Below are positions 14,933 through 23,815 of a stretch of 64,000 bases of DNA, in pieces. Source of the DNA: Kribbella sp. VKM Ac-2569 (GTDB lineage Bacteria; Actinomycetota; Actinomycetes; Propionibacteriales; Kribbellaceae). Location: the NCBI RefSeq assembly GCF_004216905.1, contig NZ_SGXJ01000004.1, forward strand, positions 62,001 to 126,000. The letters run 5' to 3'. The notes beneath the pieces are model-generated. The model was not told where the DNA came from and made no database searches. It saw nothing but the letters and a program-made list of their open reading frames with translations. Position numbers and translations under genes: made by a program. Numbering within the stretch: position 1 is the stretch's first letter; each line of letters starts with the position of its first letter.

Positions 14933-15679
14933 ATGCCCGACACCGACGACGACCAGTCCGTCGAGCTCGAACCCGAACAGCGGGAGCAGGGCGACGACGA
15001 CACTGAGGCCGCGCGCGAGCGGCGGGCCGCCCAAGCACGGACAGAGGCCGACAAGCACCCGACCCACGACCTGGCGGAGGAAGAAGCCGAACGCCAGGAA
15101 GCGGAGGACGAGCAGGCCCGGCAGGAAGAAGACGCGGAGGCGCGCGCGGAGCAGCTCGACGAGCGCGCGGCCAAGGAGCAGCAGGAGCTCACGGAGCGGC
15201 GCAGCCGCGAGGAGCTCCTCGACGCCACCGCGGAGACCTCTCGGGCGTTCCAGCTCGCGTACGCCGACGAAGAGGCCCGCGACCGCTACCGGCAGTACGC
15301 CTCGAACGACGTACAGCGGGGCATCAGCGACCGGGCCCACGGCCGGCACGAGCTGGACGAGGCGGCAGCACACCGCGACGAGGCCGGATCGGCAGGGCTG
15401 GTTGCCGAAGGCCGTCGGTACCAGAACGCCGCCACCATCGAGGAACGCAAGACCGTCAGCGACGACAAAATTTCCCGGGAGTACGACGCGTCCGCGCGGA
15501 GGCACCTCCGCGAGGCGCAGCCGAACCCGAGCGAGGCCGTCCGCAAGGCACCGGAGGAGGCGCCGGAGGCTCAGCTCCCCCAGGCGCGCCGCCACGTCCG
15601 CGGCCCCGGCCGGGTCCGGAACAAGCAGGGCAAGGTCGTGAAGCCGAACCGGGCGAGCGAGCCGGACCTGGAGATCTAG
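14933..15679 (+). CDS. highly charged coiled-coil protein of unknown function
   Basis: A 248-residue hydrophilic protein with no signal peptide or membrane segment. Residues about 15-110 are an almost uninterrupted run of Glu, Asp, Arg, Ala and Gln (AEEEAERQEAEDEQARQEED and similar), predicted as a long single helix or coiled coil. A middle region (SRAFQLAYADEEARDRYRQY) is helical; the tail is basic (RRHVRGPGRVRNKQGKVVK), so the protein is bipolar and could bridge an acidic surface or nucleic acid. AAGGAAAGGAG precedes ATG 14933. I do not recognise a family. It shares CTAG 15676-15679 with the convergent YrdB-like stop. Confidence 0.75.
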   Translation: MPDTDDDQSVELEPEQREQGDDDTEAARERRAAQARTEADKHPTHDLAEEEAERQEAEDEQARQEEDAEARAEQLDERAAKEQQELTERRSREELLDATAETSRAFQLAYADEEARDRYRQYASNDVQRGISDRAHGRHELDEAAAHRDEAGSAGLVAEGRRYQNAATIEERKTVSDDKISREYDASARRHLREAQPNPSEAVRKAPEEAPEAQLPQARRHVRGPGRVRNKQGKVVKPNRASEPDLEI

Positions 15680-16023
15680 CTAGGTTTCGTCGGCTGCAGC
15701 TTCTGCGTGTGAATGATCAGCAGGTTCGCTGCGACCACGACGACGAACCCGACGGCGAGCAGCGGGTGCCCCAGGCTCCACAGGGCGGCACCCGCCAAGC
15801 CGAAGACGAGGACCTTGACGGTCCATCGCCGCACCGGCGTCCCGCGGGGCGCGGTCGGTGCCGCGAACTGTCCCCACACGACCGCGGTCGCCAGCGGCAG
15901 CAGGACCGCCAGCACCCAGCGGTCGAGCGTCGAGCCGCCGGCATTCCAACCCCACCACGCGAAGATGCCTAGGGCAACCAGCTCGGCGACGAAGGCCAGC
16001 AGCAGGTTGCCCCACCTCCACAT
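15676..16023 (-). CDS. YrdB-like membrane protein (DUF2568)
   Basis: A 115-residue membrane protein with four helices. The family pattern is clear: LAFVAELVALGIFAWWGWNAG at the N-terminus, LAVLLPLATAVVWGQFAAPTAPR in the middle, where the AP..R motif is diagnostic of YrdB/DUF2568, and a C-terminal LLAVGFVVVVAANLLIIH helix. The function of the family is unknown. ATG 16023 lies three bases after the stop of the DUF4913 gene, so it may be the last, unrelated passenger of the type IV secretion operon. Confidence 0.82.
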   Translation of the reverse strand: MWRWGNLLLAFVAELVALGIFAWWGWNAGGSTLDRWVLAVLLPLATAVVWGQFAAPTAPRGTPVRRWTVKVLVFGLAGAALWSLGHPLLAVGFVVVVAANLLIIHTQKLQPTKPS

Positions 16024-16026
16024 CCG

Positions 16027-16404
16027 CTAGATCCCGCGGATGTTCGGCTGCCGTTGGTCGAAGAACAGGCCGGCCGGCGGCTCCTGCACCGGGAGCGGCG
16101 GGATCGGGTAGTCGGTGTGCTGGTTGTTCCGGCAGGCGGCGAACGGGCCGTCCGGGTCCAGCAGCGACATCATGTGCGGGTCCGCGTGGTCACGCCACCA
16201 GACCGACATACCGGTCGCCGGGTCGAGTCGCAGGTGCTCCCAGGCACGCCAGATCGAGTCCAGCCGGCTCAGCGCCTCCGCGTGCCGGTACCACTCGGGG
16301 CACCAGATGAACTGCTGCCCGAGCCGGCGCGTGTAGAGGTAGATGAGCCGGTCTTCCACGAACGCCGCGACGTGCGGGTAGAACAGCTCCTGCTCACCAT
16401 CCAC
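16027..16404 (-). CDS. DUF4913 domain protein, end of T4SS-like operon
   Basis: A 125-residue soluble protein carrying the DUF4913 pattern: FVEDRLIYLYTRRLG, then FIWCPEWYRHAEALSRLDSIWRAWEHLR, and SVWWRDHADPHMMSLLDPDGPFAAC, with a Trp/His-rich core. Such proteins occur on actinobacterial plasmids and conjugation-like loci next to TraG/VirD4 genes, but no function is established. GTG 16404 overlaps the 3' end of the coupling-protein gene by 11 bp, so translation is coupled. Its position after the ATPase suggests an accessory factor of the coupling protein. Confidence 0.82.
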   Translation of the reverse strand: MDGEQELFYPHVAAFVEDRLIYLYTRRLGQQFIWCPEWYRHAEALSRLDSIWRAWEHLRLDPATGMSVWWRDHADPHMMSLLDPDGPFAACRNNQHTDYPIPPLPVQEPPAGLFFDQRQPNIRGI

Positions 16405-18229
16405 CGCGGTTGTCTCCCTCGTTCTGCTCCCAGACCGGTCGCTCCGGTCCACGCTGCGGAGGCGCCTGGGTGCTCGAAGCCACCCACGGGTTGTTGCTGA
16501 CCGGACCGTTCGCCGCCGCTCCCGGATCGTACTTCGCCAGCGACGCCTTCACCGCACCGGCGTCCGGCCGGGTGAACCACGGGACCGTCTTCACCAGCGT
16601 GGCCGGGATCCCGGACGGGAACACGACCGCGCGGCCGGGCGGCATCGAGGCGAGGTCGGAGACCTCCATGATGTTGTGCCGCTGGACCTGCTGGCTGGTG
16701 CCGCGCTTGCCCTCGTTGTACGACACCGAGCTCGAGCTGATGTCGTAGTCGCCGATCATCTTGCTCAGGTTCTCGAGGAAGGACGCGTCGGCCGCGCCAC
16801 CGCCGTACACCCGGATGTTGGCCGAGCCCCAGAGCTTCTGCATGCCGTGGTCGCCCCAGCACTCCTGACCCTGCGCCCAGGACTGCAGGATCGTCATCAG
16901 CACGATGCCGCGGGAACCGAAGTGCGAGTACAGGTCGGGGAGGTTCTTCCACCGGCACACGTTGGCGGCCTCGTCGAGTACGCCGACCAGCGGGCTGGGC
17001 ATCCGGCCCATCGGGCAGCCGCGGGCGAACTGCTCGGCGGCCTCCACGACGGCGACGGTCAGCGCGGTGACCAGCGGGCCCGCCGTACCGGCGCCTTCCT
17101 TGGACAGGCTGTACAGCGTGCCGCCCTGACGGACGAACTCGTGCGGGTTGAACTGCGGCCGGTTGTCGTTCGGGCCGTTCGGGATGACCCAGCGGGTCAC
17201 CTTGCGGTTGACCAGGAACTGGGCGCTCTGCTGCGCCGTGCCGTAGACGCCGGCGCGCTGCTTGTCCGGCGCGTTGATGACGCCGGACAGGGCGTCCGCG
17301 GACAGCTGCAGACCGGGGGTGTTGCGCAGGATCCGCTCGGGCTCGTCGTTCCGCTGGTCGGCCAGCCAGGTGTAGACCTGGGTGATCGGCCGCTTGGCGA
17401 CCGCGGCCGCGAGCAGCAGACCGGCCAGCAGGTCCGTGCCGGCGGCGTCGAAGAACGCGTCGGTCTGGGCGCCGACCTGGCGCTGCGAGGCGACGAAGTG
17501 CTCGGCCAGCTCACGCGCCTTGGTCTCGTCGGTGATGTAGGTCAGCGGGTTCCACCACCAGTTCGGCGGCTCCTCGCAGACCTCCTGCGGGTCGAACACC
17601 CACAGCGGGCCCTTCTCCGAACGCGGCCCGCGGGTGGCGTCGACGATGTCCCGCTTGTTCGAGGTGGCGACGACGCAGCCGGGCGCGTCCAGGATCGCCG
17701 GCACAGCCCGCGACGTGGTCTTACCGGTTCGGGGACCCCAGATGTCGACGTGCATGTCTTCCCAGTTGCCGAAGACCTCCAGGTTGTCCCGGACGGTCCG
17801 GCCGATCAGGATGCCCGGACCCGCGTGCCCGGCGCCGAGCTGGTTCGCCTTCTCCTGCGCGCCTTCGCGGGTGAGCTTGTAGATCTCGGACCGCTTCGAC
17901 ATCAACTGCGCCTGGCGGTCGACCCGGCCGATCGAGCGCTCCCGGTTCCGGAAGAACATCCAACCGCCGCCGACCAGGCCGAGCAGCACCACGATCTCCA
18001 CGACCAGGATGCCGGTGGCCGCGCCCGACCACTCCAGGTTCCCCTTCGACAGGTCGACGATCGCGTCGAACGGGTTCCCCGCCGGGCGGGAGCCGTTGAT
18101 CGCGGCGGCGACCTTCAGCGCGATCCACATCGAGAACACCACCAGCGCGAACACGCCGATGATGGCGAAGATCAGGACCGACTCGGGCGACAGCCCGCCG
18201 GGTCCGGTGCTCTTCCTGCCCTGGGCCAT
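16394..18229 (-). CDS. VirD4/TraG-type coupling ATPase
   Basis: A 611-residue membrane ATPase of the type IV coupling-protein family, which brings substrates (DNA or protein) to a type IV secretion channel. Two N-terminal membrane segments (about residues 18-44 and 70-93) precede the motor domain. Walker A is GPRTGKTT at 165-172 and Walker B is LVGVLDEAANV near 405, followed by a GSRGIVLMTILQSWAQGQE sensor region typical of TraG/TrwB. The C-terminal 60 residues are Pro/Gln-rich and probably flexible. It follows the VirB4 gene by six bases, so the two ATPases are made together. Confidence 0.92.
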   Translation of the reverse strand: MAQGRKSTGPGGLSPESVLIFAIIGVFALVVFSMWIALKVAAAINGSRPAGNPFDAIVDLSKGNLEWSGAATGILVVEIVVLLGLVGGGWMFFRNRERSIGRVDRQAQLMSKRSEIYKLTREGAQEKANQLGAGHAGPGILIGRTVRDNLEVFGNWEDMHVDIWGPRTGKTTSRAVPAILDAPGCVVATSNKRDIVDATRGPRSEKGPLWVFDPQEVCEEPPNWWWNPLTYITDETKARELAEHFVASQRQVGAQTDAFFDAAGTDLLAGLLLAAAVAKRPITQVYTWLADQRNDEPERILRNTPGLQLSADALSGVINAPDKQRAGVYGTAQQSAQFLVNRKVTRWVIPNGPNDNRPQFNPHEFVRQGGTLYSLSKEGAGTAGPLVTALTVAVVEAAEQFARGCPMGRMPSPLVGVLDEAANVCRWKNLPDLYSHFGSRGIVLMTILQSWAQGQECWGDHGMQKLWGSANIRVYGGGAADASFLENLSKMIGDYDISSSSVSYNEGKRGTSQQVQRHNIMEVSDLASMPPGRAVVFPSGIPATLVKTVPWFTRPDAGAVKASLAKYDPGAAANGPVSNNPWVASSTQAPPQRGPERPVWEQNEGDNRGGW

Positions 18230-18235
18230 GACTCG

Positions 18236-19831
18236 TCAGCTCCCCACGCGGGTGGTCGGATCGGGCGGCGGCAGCAGCATCGGGTCGTCGAGGCTGTACT
18301 CACCGACAACCTGCTCGGTCCCGTCCGGTGCGACCTCGACCTTCTGTGGCTTCCCGTCGTTGCCGGTCGTCCACAGCTTGTTGGTGTCGTTGATCTCGCG
18401 CTCGACGGAGGTGAGTCCGACGTGCACCGGGATACCCGGCCGGCCACCGACCTTGACCAGGAAGTTGCCTCGGCCGGGAGGAGCGGCCTCCTTGCCGGTG
18501 GCGGGGTCCCACGCGGGCGGGTCCTGCCAGCCGACGAGCATGTTCTGCTCCTCCATGGACATCGACACGACCTCGGTCAGGTTGTCCATCTCGGCGCGCG
18601 GCAGACCGCCGCAGATGACCATGCCGGAACGCTCGACGAAACCCTTCGCCTTCATCCGGTCCTCAGGGTTCGGCAGCGCCAGCAGGTCGGACATGGTGTG
18701 CGAGATCATCGCCATGCCGACACCGCGCTGCCGGTTCAGACGGGTCAGCGCGTCGACGCGGTCGACCAGACCGCTCCCGGCCCGCAGCACCCGCCACAGC
18801 TCGTCGAGGATGACGAAGTAGTGCCGCCGCGGCTCCAGACCGGCGTCCGCGAGCGCCTGCGAGACTGCGACCGCGCCGAACCCGTACGACCAGCAGGCCA
18901 GCAGTACGGCGGCCTGCAGGCTGGTCTCGGAGTCGTCGACGTTGGACACGTCGAACACCACCGGACGGTCCATCTGGATCGGGTTGTCGGTCTGCTCGGA
19001 GAAGATCTCGCCCAGCCGGCCACCGCCGACCAGACCGATCAGCGACGCCTCGAGGCCCTCGGTGATCTGCCGGTAGCGGTCCAGGCTGCCGCGGTCCAGG
19101 GCCACGTTGCGGACCCGGTCCGGGGCGTCCTGCACGACCTGCAGCAGGTCGCGGAGCACCGGCGTACCTTGGAACCGCTCGTCGAGGACCTTGAGCGCCT
19201 CGTCGAGGATGGTCTCCTCGCGGTCGTTCGGATTCTGGTTACGCATGATCGCGATCAGCGCCGAGACCATCGTCTGCCGACGGCCGTGGGCGTCCGCCTG
19301 GATCGCCTCGCGGGCCTTGCCGGTCAGCCGGAGCGCGGCCTCGCGGGACTCGCCCGGGTCGAGCACGTTCAGGTGGCCACGACCACGGCCGAGCTGGATG
19401 ACCTGCCCGCCGAGCGCCTCGATCAGGTCCTTGTAGTCCGGCTTGAGGTCACCGAGCACCAGCGGCATCACGCCGTACCCGGCCAGGCCGAGCGCCATCC
19501 GCCGGGTGATCGTCGACTTGCCCAGACCCGGTTTGCCGAGCACGAACATCGACGGGTTCGAGATCAGTTTGGCCCGCATGAACCAGCTGATCGGGTCGCA
19601 GCACATGGTCGCGCCGGAGAGGATGTTCCGGCCGATCGGTACGCCGACCATCGGGCTGCCCGTACCGGCCGCGAACGGCCACATACCGCAGACCTGCACC
19701 GTCGTACCGCGCCACTCCTGCGGAGCCTGCAGGTACGTCGAGTAGCCGCCGCCCGGGCCGGGCCAGCCACGTGGCATCGGCCGCTTGCCGCGACGGGAGG
19801 GATCTACCGGCTTCTTCTGCTTTTTGCTCAC
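18236..19831 (-). CDS. VirB4-like secretion ATPase
   Basis: A 531-residue cytoplasmic ATPase of the VirB4/TraE class. Walker A GKPGLGKST is at residues 99-107, Walker B HYFVILDELWRV near 337-348, then the arginine-containing LNRQRGVGMAMISHTMSDL helix typical of VirB4. No membrane helix is predicted; it would dock on the inner face of the channel. The protein starts with a basic tract (MSKKQKKPVDPSRRGKRP). GTG 19831 has GGGGAG at a normal distance. At 531 residues it is shorter than Gram-negative VirB4 (about 800) and lacks much of the N-terminal domain; the SCO6880-like protein encoded just upstream may supply that part. Confidence 0.92.
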   Translation of the reverse strand: MSKKQKKPVDPSRRGKRPMPRGWPGPGGGYSTYLQAPQEWRGTTVQVCGMWPFAAGTGSPMVGVPIGRNILSGATMCCDPISWFMRAKLISNPSMFVLGKPGLGKSTITRRMALGLAGYGVMPLVLGDLKPDYKDLIEALGGQVIQLGRGRGHLNVLDPGESREAALRLTGKAREAIQADAHGRRQTMVSALIAIMRNQNPNDREETILDEALKVLDERFQGTPVLRDLLQVVQDAPDRVRNVALDRGSLDRYRQITEGLEASLIGLVGGGRLGEIFSEQTDNPIQMDRPVVFDVSNVDDSETSLQAAVLLACWSYGFGAVAVSQALADAGLEPRRHYFVILDELWRVLRAGSGLVDRVDALTRLNRQRGVGMAMISHTMSDLLALPNPEDRMKAKGFVERSGMVICGGLPRAEMDNLTEVVSMSMEEQNMLVGWQDPPAWDPATGKEAAPPGRGNFLVKVGGRPGIPVHVGLTSVEREINDTNKLWTTGNDGKPQKVEVAPDGTEQVVGEYSLDDPMLLPPPDPTTRVGS

Positions 19832-19865
19832 TGTGACTCCCCAGGTGCCACTGTGCTTTGCCCAA

Positions 19866-21374
19866 TCATAGGGATTCCCGCAGTCCGGCCGGTACCGAAA
19901 GGTGGTTCTGCACCACGATGCCCAGCGGCAGCGCCGCCACGAACGCGGAGTCCTGGGAGCCGTACGCCGGGCGCAGCAGAACTCGCGCGGTGGCGCCGAG
20001 GTTGTCGACCGCGGCGATCATGTCCGGGATCTGCTCGGCGCTCATCACTGTGCCGGTGACGACCATGCCGAAGTTGACCAGGCCGGCGCCTCGCGCCTCT
20101 TCCTGGGCGGACCGGTCGGCGGCCCGTGCCTCGGCCAGGTTGCGCGCGGACGGCCGTGCGGACGCGGTGGCGCGGAACGACGCGTTGCGCTTGTCGGCCT
20201 CCACCATGCGCGCCGCCGTACCGGCGTCGAGCGGGCGGTAGAGCAGCGTCACGCGCTTGCGGTCGATGTCGGCGTGCGGCGCGACCAACTGCGACAGCAC
20301 CGACGAGAACACCTCACCGCGTGGTGCCTGCGACATCTGCCAGGTCACGGACCAGGCGGAGTCGTGGCGGTACTTGTCCCAGAACGCCTGGGTGGCGGCC
20401 GGGCCGACGTCGGTCCACTGCAGTTCGGGCGGCATGCCCTGGCCGCGGGCCTCGTCGATGAGCATGGCGGACGCCGGGTCGTACGCGATCCGGATCGCCT
20501 CGCACAGCTCCTGCGCGCTGACCGGCCGGGCAGCACCGGCACCGGTCGCGTTCAGGCTCTGGGTGAGCGCGGGCAGCCGGGCCGCGAGCTCGCGGCCCAT
20601 GTCGTCTTCCTTGCGCCGCTTGCCGCTCCGGTCGGTGCCCTTGAAGGTCAGCGCGACCCGGGCCGAGACCAGTGCCGACCCCTCGGGGTAGCTCTGCACG
20701 ACCTCGGTCAGCATCGCGCGGGCGATCGCCGGCGTCCCGTCCATCATGTTGTTGCCGACCTCGCGGCGCAGCCGGATGCCGGTGTCCGGTGCGCTCTCCA
20801 CCGTCACCGACGCGGCGACGATGCCCGGCTCGTGACCGAGCGAGGCGAGCCACTGGCCCCAGTGCGCCACCCAGATGTCCACCTGCTCCTCGTCGACGAG
20901 CGAGGCGCCGTCGGGCTCGGCGTTGATGACGACGGTGAAGTGCCGGGTGCTCGGGTAGTACAGCAGCGCGAACGGCCGCCCGTACGAGTCCTGGTACTCG
21001 CTCAGCTGGGAGGCTGCGGCGAGGCCGGGAAGCTGGAACTTGCCCCAGGCGGTCCGGCCGAGCGGGCCGGAGCGGTAAACGTTGTGCTTAGCCATCTTTG
21101 CTCGTTGCCATCCAATGTGGGTCGAGAGCCGTTGCAGCGTGGAATGCCCGTGCTTGTCCTTCGTGATCAGCAGCCCGAGCGCCGCGCCGACGATCAGCAG
21201 GCTGACGAGGGCGGCCCTGATGCCGCCCACCATCGTTGCGATGACGACCAGCAGCAGGCCACCCATCATGATGCCGGTGCCGAGCATGCCCAGGCCGGCG
21301 ATGCCCGCCGAGGCGGGCCTTCGCCAGTTGCCGTAGGTGCGAGGTGCGCGTCGTACGTTCTCAGCCGCTGCCAC
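19866..21374 (-). CDS. SCO6880-like T4SS component
   Basis: A 502-residue protein matching what I recall of the SCO6880 family, which sits beside VirB4 in actinobacterial conjugation-like loci. It begins RRAPRTYGNWRRPASAGIAGLG and has two membrane helices at about residues 20-65. The rest is a soluble domain rich in beta strands (QDSYGRPFALLYYPSTRHFTV), possibly equivalent to the VirB4 N-terminal domain or VirB3. GTG 21374 overlaps the stop of the upstream VirB6-like gene by 14 bp; longer frames read antisense to its glycine-rich tail and were rejected. Function in transport is inferred from gene order only. Confidence 0.82.
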   Translation of the reverse strand: MAAAENVRRAPRTYGNWRRPASAGIAGLGMLGTGIMMGGLLLVVIATMVGGIRAALVSLLIVGAALGLLITKDKHGHSTLQRLSTHIGWQRAKMAKHNVYRSGPLGRTAWGKFQLPGLAAASQLSEYQDSYGRPFALLYYPSTRHFTVVINAEPDGASLVDEEQVDIWVAHWGQWLASLGHEPGIVAASVTVESAPDTGIRLRREVGNNMMDGTPAIARAMLTEVVQSYPEGSALVSARVALTFKGTDRSGKRRKEDDMGRELAARLPALTQSLNATGAGAARPVSAQELCEAIRIAYDPASAMLIDEARGQGMPPELQWTDVGPAATQAFWDKYRHDSAWSVTWQMSQAPRGEVFSSVLSQLVAPHADIDRKRVTLLYRPLDAGTAARMVEADKRNASFRATASARPSARNLAEARAADRSAQEEARGAGLVNFGMVVTGTVMSAEQIPDMIAAVDNLGATARVLLRPAYGSQDSAFVAALPLGIVVQNHLSVPAGLRESL

Positions 21375-22956
21375 TTGGTCCGTCCGGTGGTGGTGGTGGT
21401 GGTTGGTTGCCTCGGTCATCGTCGCGGTAATCGCGAGCGCGGTCTCTCTCGCGGTTCGGGTCGCCGCCACCGCTGCTGCCGGTGGGGCCGCCGCCATCGC
21501 CGCCGCCTCCGCCGCCGCTGCTCTGGGCGCCCGACTCGCCGCCGTCGCCCATGGCCTCGTTGCCGACCTCCTTGGCGCCGTCCGCGGCGGCCTTGCCGAC
21601 CTTGTACGCGGCAATCGCGACGGCGACCGGTATGCCCACCCCGGTGGCGGCCGCGCCACCGGCCGCGGCACCACCAGCTGCGCCGCCCGCTGCGCTACCG
21701 CCTGCCGCACCACCGGCCGCGCCACTGGCACCGCCGGCTGCAGCGCCCTCGCCACCTGCCGCGGCACCTTCGGCTCCACCTGTCGCGCCACCGCCGCCAC
21801 TGCTCGGGGCCTGCTGCGACGCCCGTCCGACGTTCTGTGCACCGGACGGACCGTCACCACCGCCACCGCCGCCGCCGTCGTCCGACCCTTGTTCAGCGCC
21901 CTTGCTCACCATGTCACCGACCTTGTCGGCGCCGACCATCTTGGCTGCCATCATGCCGGCGCCGGCTCCACCCGCCGTCGCCCCGACCATCGGCACGATG
22001 AACCGCATCAGCGCCGGCATGGCGAACAAGGCGAGCACCAGCATCGTGAGGCCGGTGACCACGTTCATCACCATGCTTCCGATCTCCTCCGGGTTGCTGG
22101 CGTCGTAGTGCAGCGGGGCGCCGTTGTCCGAGACCAGCCGGATCGCCGTCGCGTAGACGATCGCCGCCACCGGTTTGTACAGGATGAAGGCGAGCAGCCA
22201 GGAGATGATCTTCTTGAACCAGTTCCGGCCCATCTCGGTGTTCGTCGCGGCGGCCGCGATCGGCAGGACGCCGAGCAGCAGGACCAGCATGGCGCTGCGG
22301 ACGACCATCAGCACGATCTGGATCAGGCTGGCGATCACGCAGAGGATGCCGACCGCGATCATGATCCCGATCAGCACCGGTGAGCCGGCGATGCCGACGA
22401 TCGCGGCGAAGCCCAGTACCGCGCCCATCTTCTCGCCGAAGGCCTGCGAGTCGCCAGAGCCTATGTTCTGGCAGCCGTCGACCCAGCCGGTGGTCTTCGA
22501 GTCGAGCGCGGAGCTGATGATGCAACTGGAGAACATGTCGCCGGCGGTGATCAGCGCCTGAGCGACGGCGATCGAGAACGCCGCGGCGACCGCGAGCGTG
22601 ATCAGCGAGCGGAGCAGTTCGCGGGCCGACTCACCGCGCTGGGTCCAGGCCATCTGGACGGCACCGGCGATGAGTCCGATGGCGGCGATGAAGAGGGCGA
22701 TGAACTGCGTGTGGCTCCAGACCCAGCCGACCGTGTCGTTGGCCGGCGTGCCCTGGTCGTTGCCGACCGCAATGGTCGGCACATAGACCCAGAAGGTGGC
22801 GATCGTACTCATCAGAGTTCCGACCGCCGCGCCGATGGCCTTGAGGATTGGCTCGAACACGAACTTCATCACCAGTTCCATGACGGGGGCGAAGACAACC
22901 TCGAGGGCCTTCTTCATCAGGTCGATCGCCCAGTCGATCACATCGAGCGGTATCAC
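21361..22956 (-). CDS. VirB6/TrbL-like channel protein with long Gly/Ala tail
   Basis: A 531-residue polytopic membrane protein. Residues 1-345 hold about six helices and the block LPIAAAATNTEMGRNWFKK, then LLAFILYKPVAAIVYATA, which is shared almost word for word with the next gene upstream, so the two are paralogues. Residues about 360-500 are a low-complexity Gly/Ala/Ser region, followed by a charged NRERDRARDYRDDDRG stretch and a proline run. VirB6/TrbL proteins form the inner-membrane part of the secretion channel. GTG 22956 begins one base after the preceding stop. The tail is absent from the paralogue and could cross the thick cell wall or bind other subunits. Confidence 0.85.
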   Translation of the reverse strand: MIPLDVIDWAIDLMKKALEVVFAPVMELVMKFVFEPILKAIGAAVGTLMSTIATFWVYVPTIAVGNDQGTPANDTVGWVWSHTQFIALFIAAIGLIAGAVQMAWTQRGESARELLRSLITLAVAAAFSIAVAQALITAGDMFSSCIISSALDSKTTGWVDGCQNIGSGDSQAFGEKMGAVLGFAAIVGIAGSPVLIGIMIAVGILCVIASLIQIVLMVVRSAMLVLLLGVLPIAAAATNTEMGRNWFKKIISWLLAFILYKPVAAIVYATAIRLVSDNGAPLHYDASNPEEIGSMVMNVVTGLTMLVLALFAMPALMRFIVPMVGATAGGAGAGMMAAKMVGADKVGDMVSKGAEQGSDDGGGGGGGDGPSGAQNVGRASQQAPSSGGGGATGGAEGAAAGGEGAAAGGASGAAGGAAGGSAAGGAAGGAAAGGAAATGVGIPVAVAIAAYKVGKAAADGAKEVGNEAMGDGGESGAQSSGGGGGGDGGGPTGSSGGGDPNRERDRARDYRDDDRGNQPPPPPPDGPSGSG

Positions 22957-22957
22957 G

Positions 22958-23815
22958 TCAGGACGTCCTCGGTGAGACGAAGCGAAGGATGGCCGGCAGC
23001 GCGACGACTGCCACGATCATCAGCGTCACGCCCATGATGACCTTGAGGATGTGCGATGCACCTTCCGAACCCATCAGGCTGAACGCGGTGGCATAGATGA
23101 TCGCCGCCACCGGTTTATAGATGATGAACGACGCCAGCCAGGCGAGTGCGCGCTTGAACCACATCATCCCCATTTCGGTGTTGGTCGCGGCCGCGGTCAG
23201 CGGAAGCATGCCGACCAGGAGCACGAGCATCCCGTAGCGCACGATCATCAGCGCCAGCTGGATGATGGCGGTGATCACCATCAGGATGCCGACGAAGATC
23301 ACCAGCAACCAGCCGAACGGTTCGTCCATCACGTCGAGCAGGTTCTTCGCGTAGTTGTGGTCGTCCTTCTTCAGCGCCGCGTTGATGATCCAGGTCGAGA
23401 ACCCGTCCGCGGCCGAGATCAGCGTGCCCGCGAAAGCCGTCGCGGCCCCCGTCACCACGACCAGGGTGATCAGCGATTTGAGGATGTCCCGGGCCGGCTC
23501 ACCACGGTGCGAGATCGCCATCTGGACAGCGCCGACGATGACCGCGAGCGAGGCGATGAACACCATGATGAACTGGGTGTGGGTCTGGATCCACAGGGCC
23601 GGGGTGTTTCCCTCGATGCTCGGAGTGGGGATGTAGACCCAGAGCAGGCCGACGGCCTTCATGACCGCCTCGACGGCATGGATGACGACGTTGGCGATCG
23701 CCTCGAAGATGAAGTCGAAGAACTTGCCGAAGGCCCACTCCAGCGCGGTCTTCAGACCCTCTTTGAAGCAGTCGTCCCAGTCCCAGGGCCAGCCCGAGCA
23801 TCCGAGGATGATCAT
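22958..23815 (-). CDS. VirB6/TrbL-like channel protein, shorter paralogue
   Basis: A 285-residue membrane protein with about six helices. It shares with the following gene the blocks HTQFIMVFIASLAVIVGAVQ, LPLTAAATNTEMGMMWFK and LASFIIYKPVAAIIYATA, but ends after the last helix with no glycine-rich tail. The N-terminus carries a WPWDWDDC motif and an amphipathic helix. It overlaps the VirB8-like stop by ATGA. Two VirB6-like subunits in a row suggest a hetero-oligomeric channel or functional specialisation after duplication. Confidence 0.85.
   Translation of the reverse strand: MIILGCSGWPWDWDDCFKEGLKTALEWAFGKFFDFIFEAIANVVIHAVEAVMKAVGLLWVYIPTPSIEGNTPALWIQTHTQFIMVFIASLAVIVGAVQMAISHRGEPARDILKSLITLVVVTGAATAFAGTLISAADGFSTWIINAALKKDDHNYAKNLLDVMDEPFGWLLVIFVGILMVITAIIQLALMIVRYGMLVLLVGMLPLTAAATNTEMGMMWFKRALAWLASFIIYKPVAAIIYATAFSLMGSEGASHILKVIMGVTLMIVAVVALPAILRFVSPRTS

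Noticed and set aside
16676..20059. 1127-residue plus-strand open frame opposite the VirD4/VirB4 genes
   Set aside because: Same cause: it covers two well supported minus-strand ATPases and has no recognisable motif or start site.
21480..21800. Separate proline/alanine-rich plus-strand protein (about 21482-22108)
   Set aside because: It is the antisense of the Gly/Ala tail of the VirB6-like gene, whose reading frame continues from a clear membrane domain.
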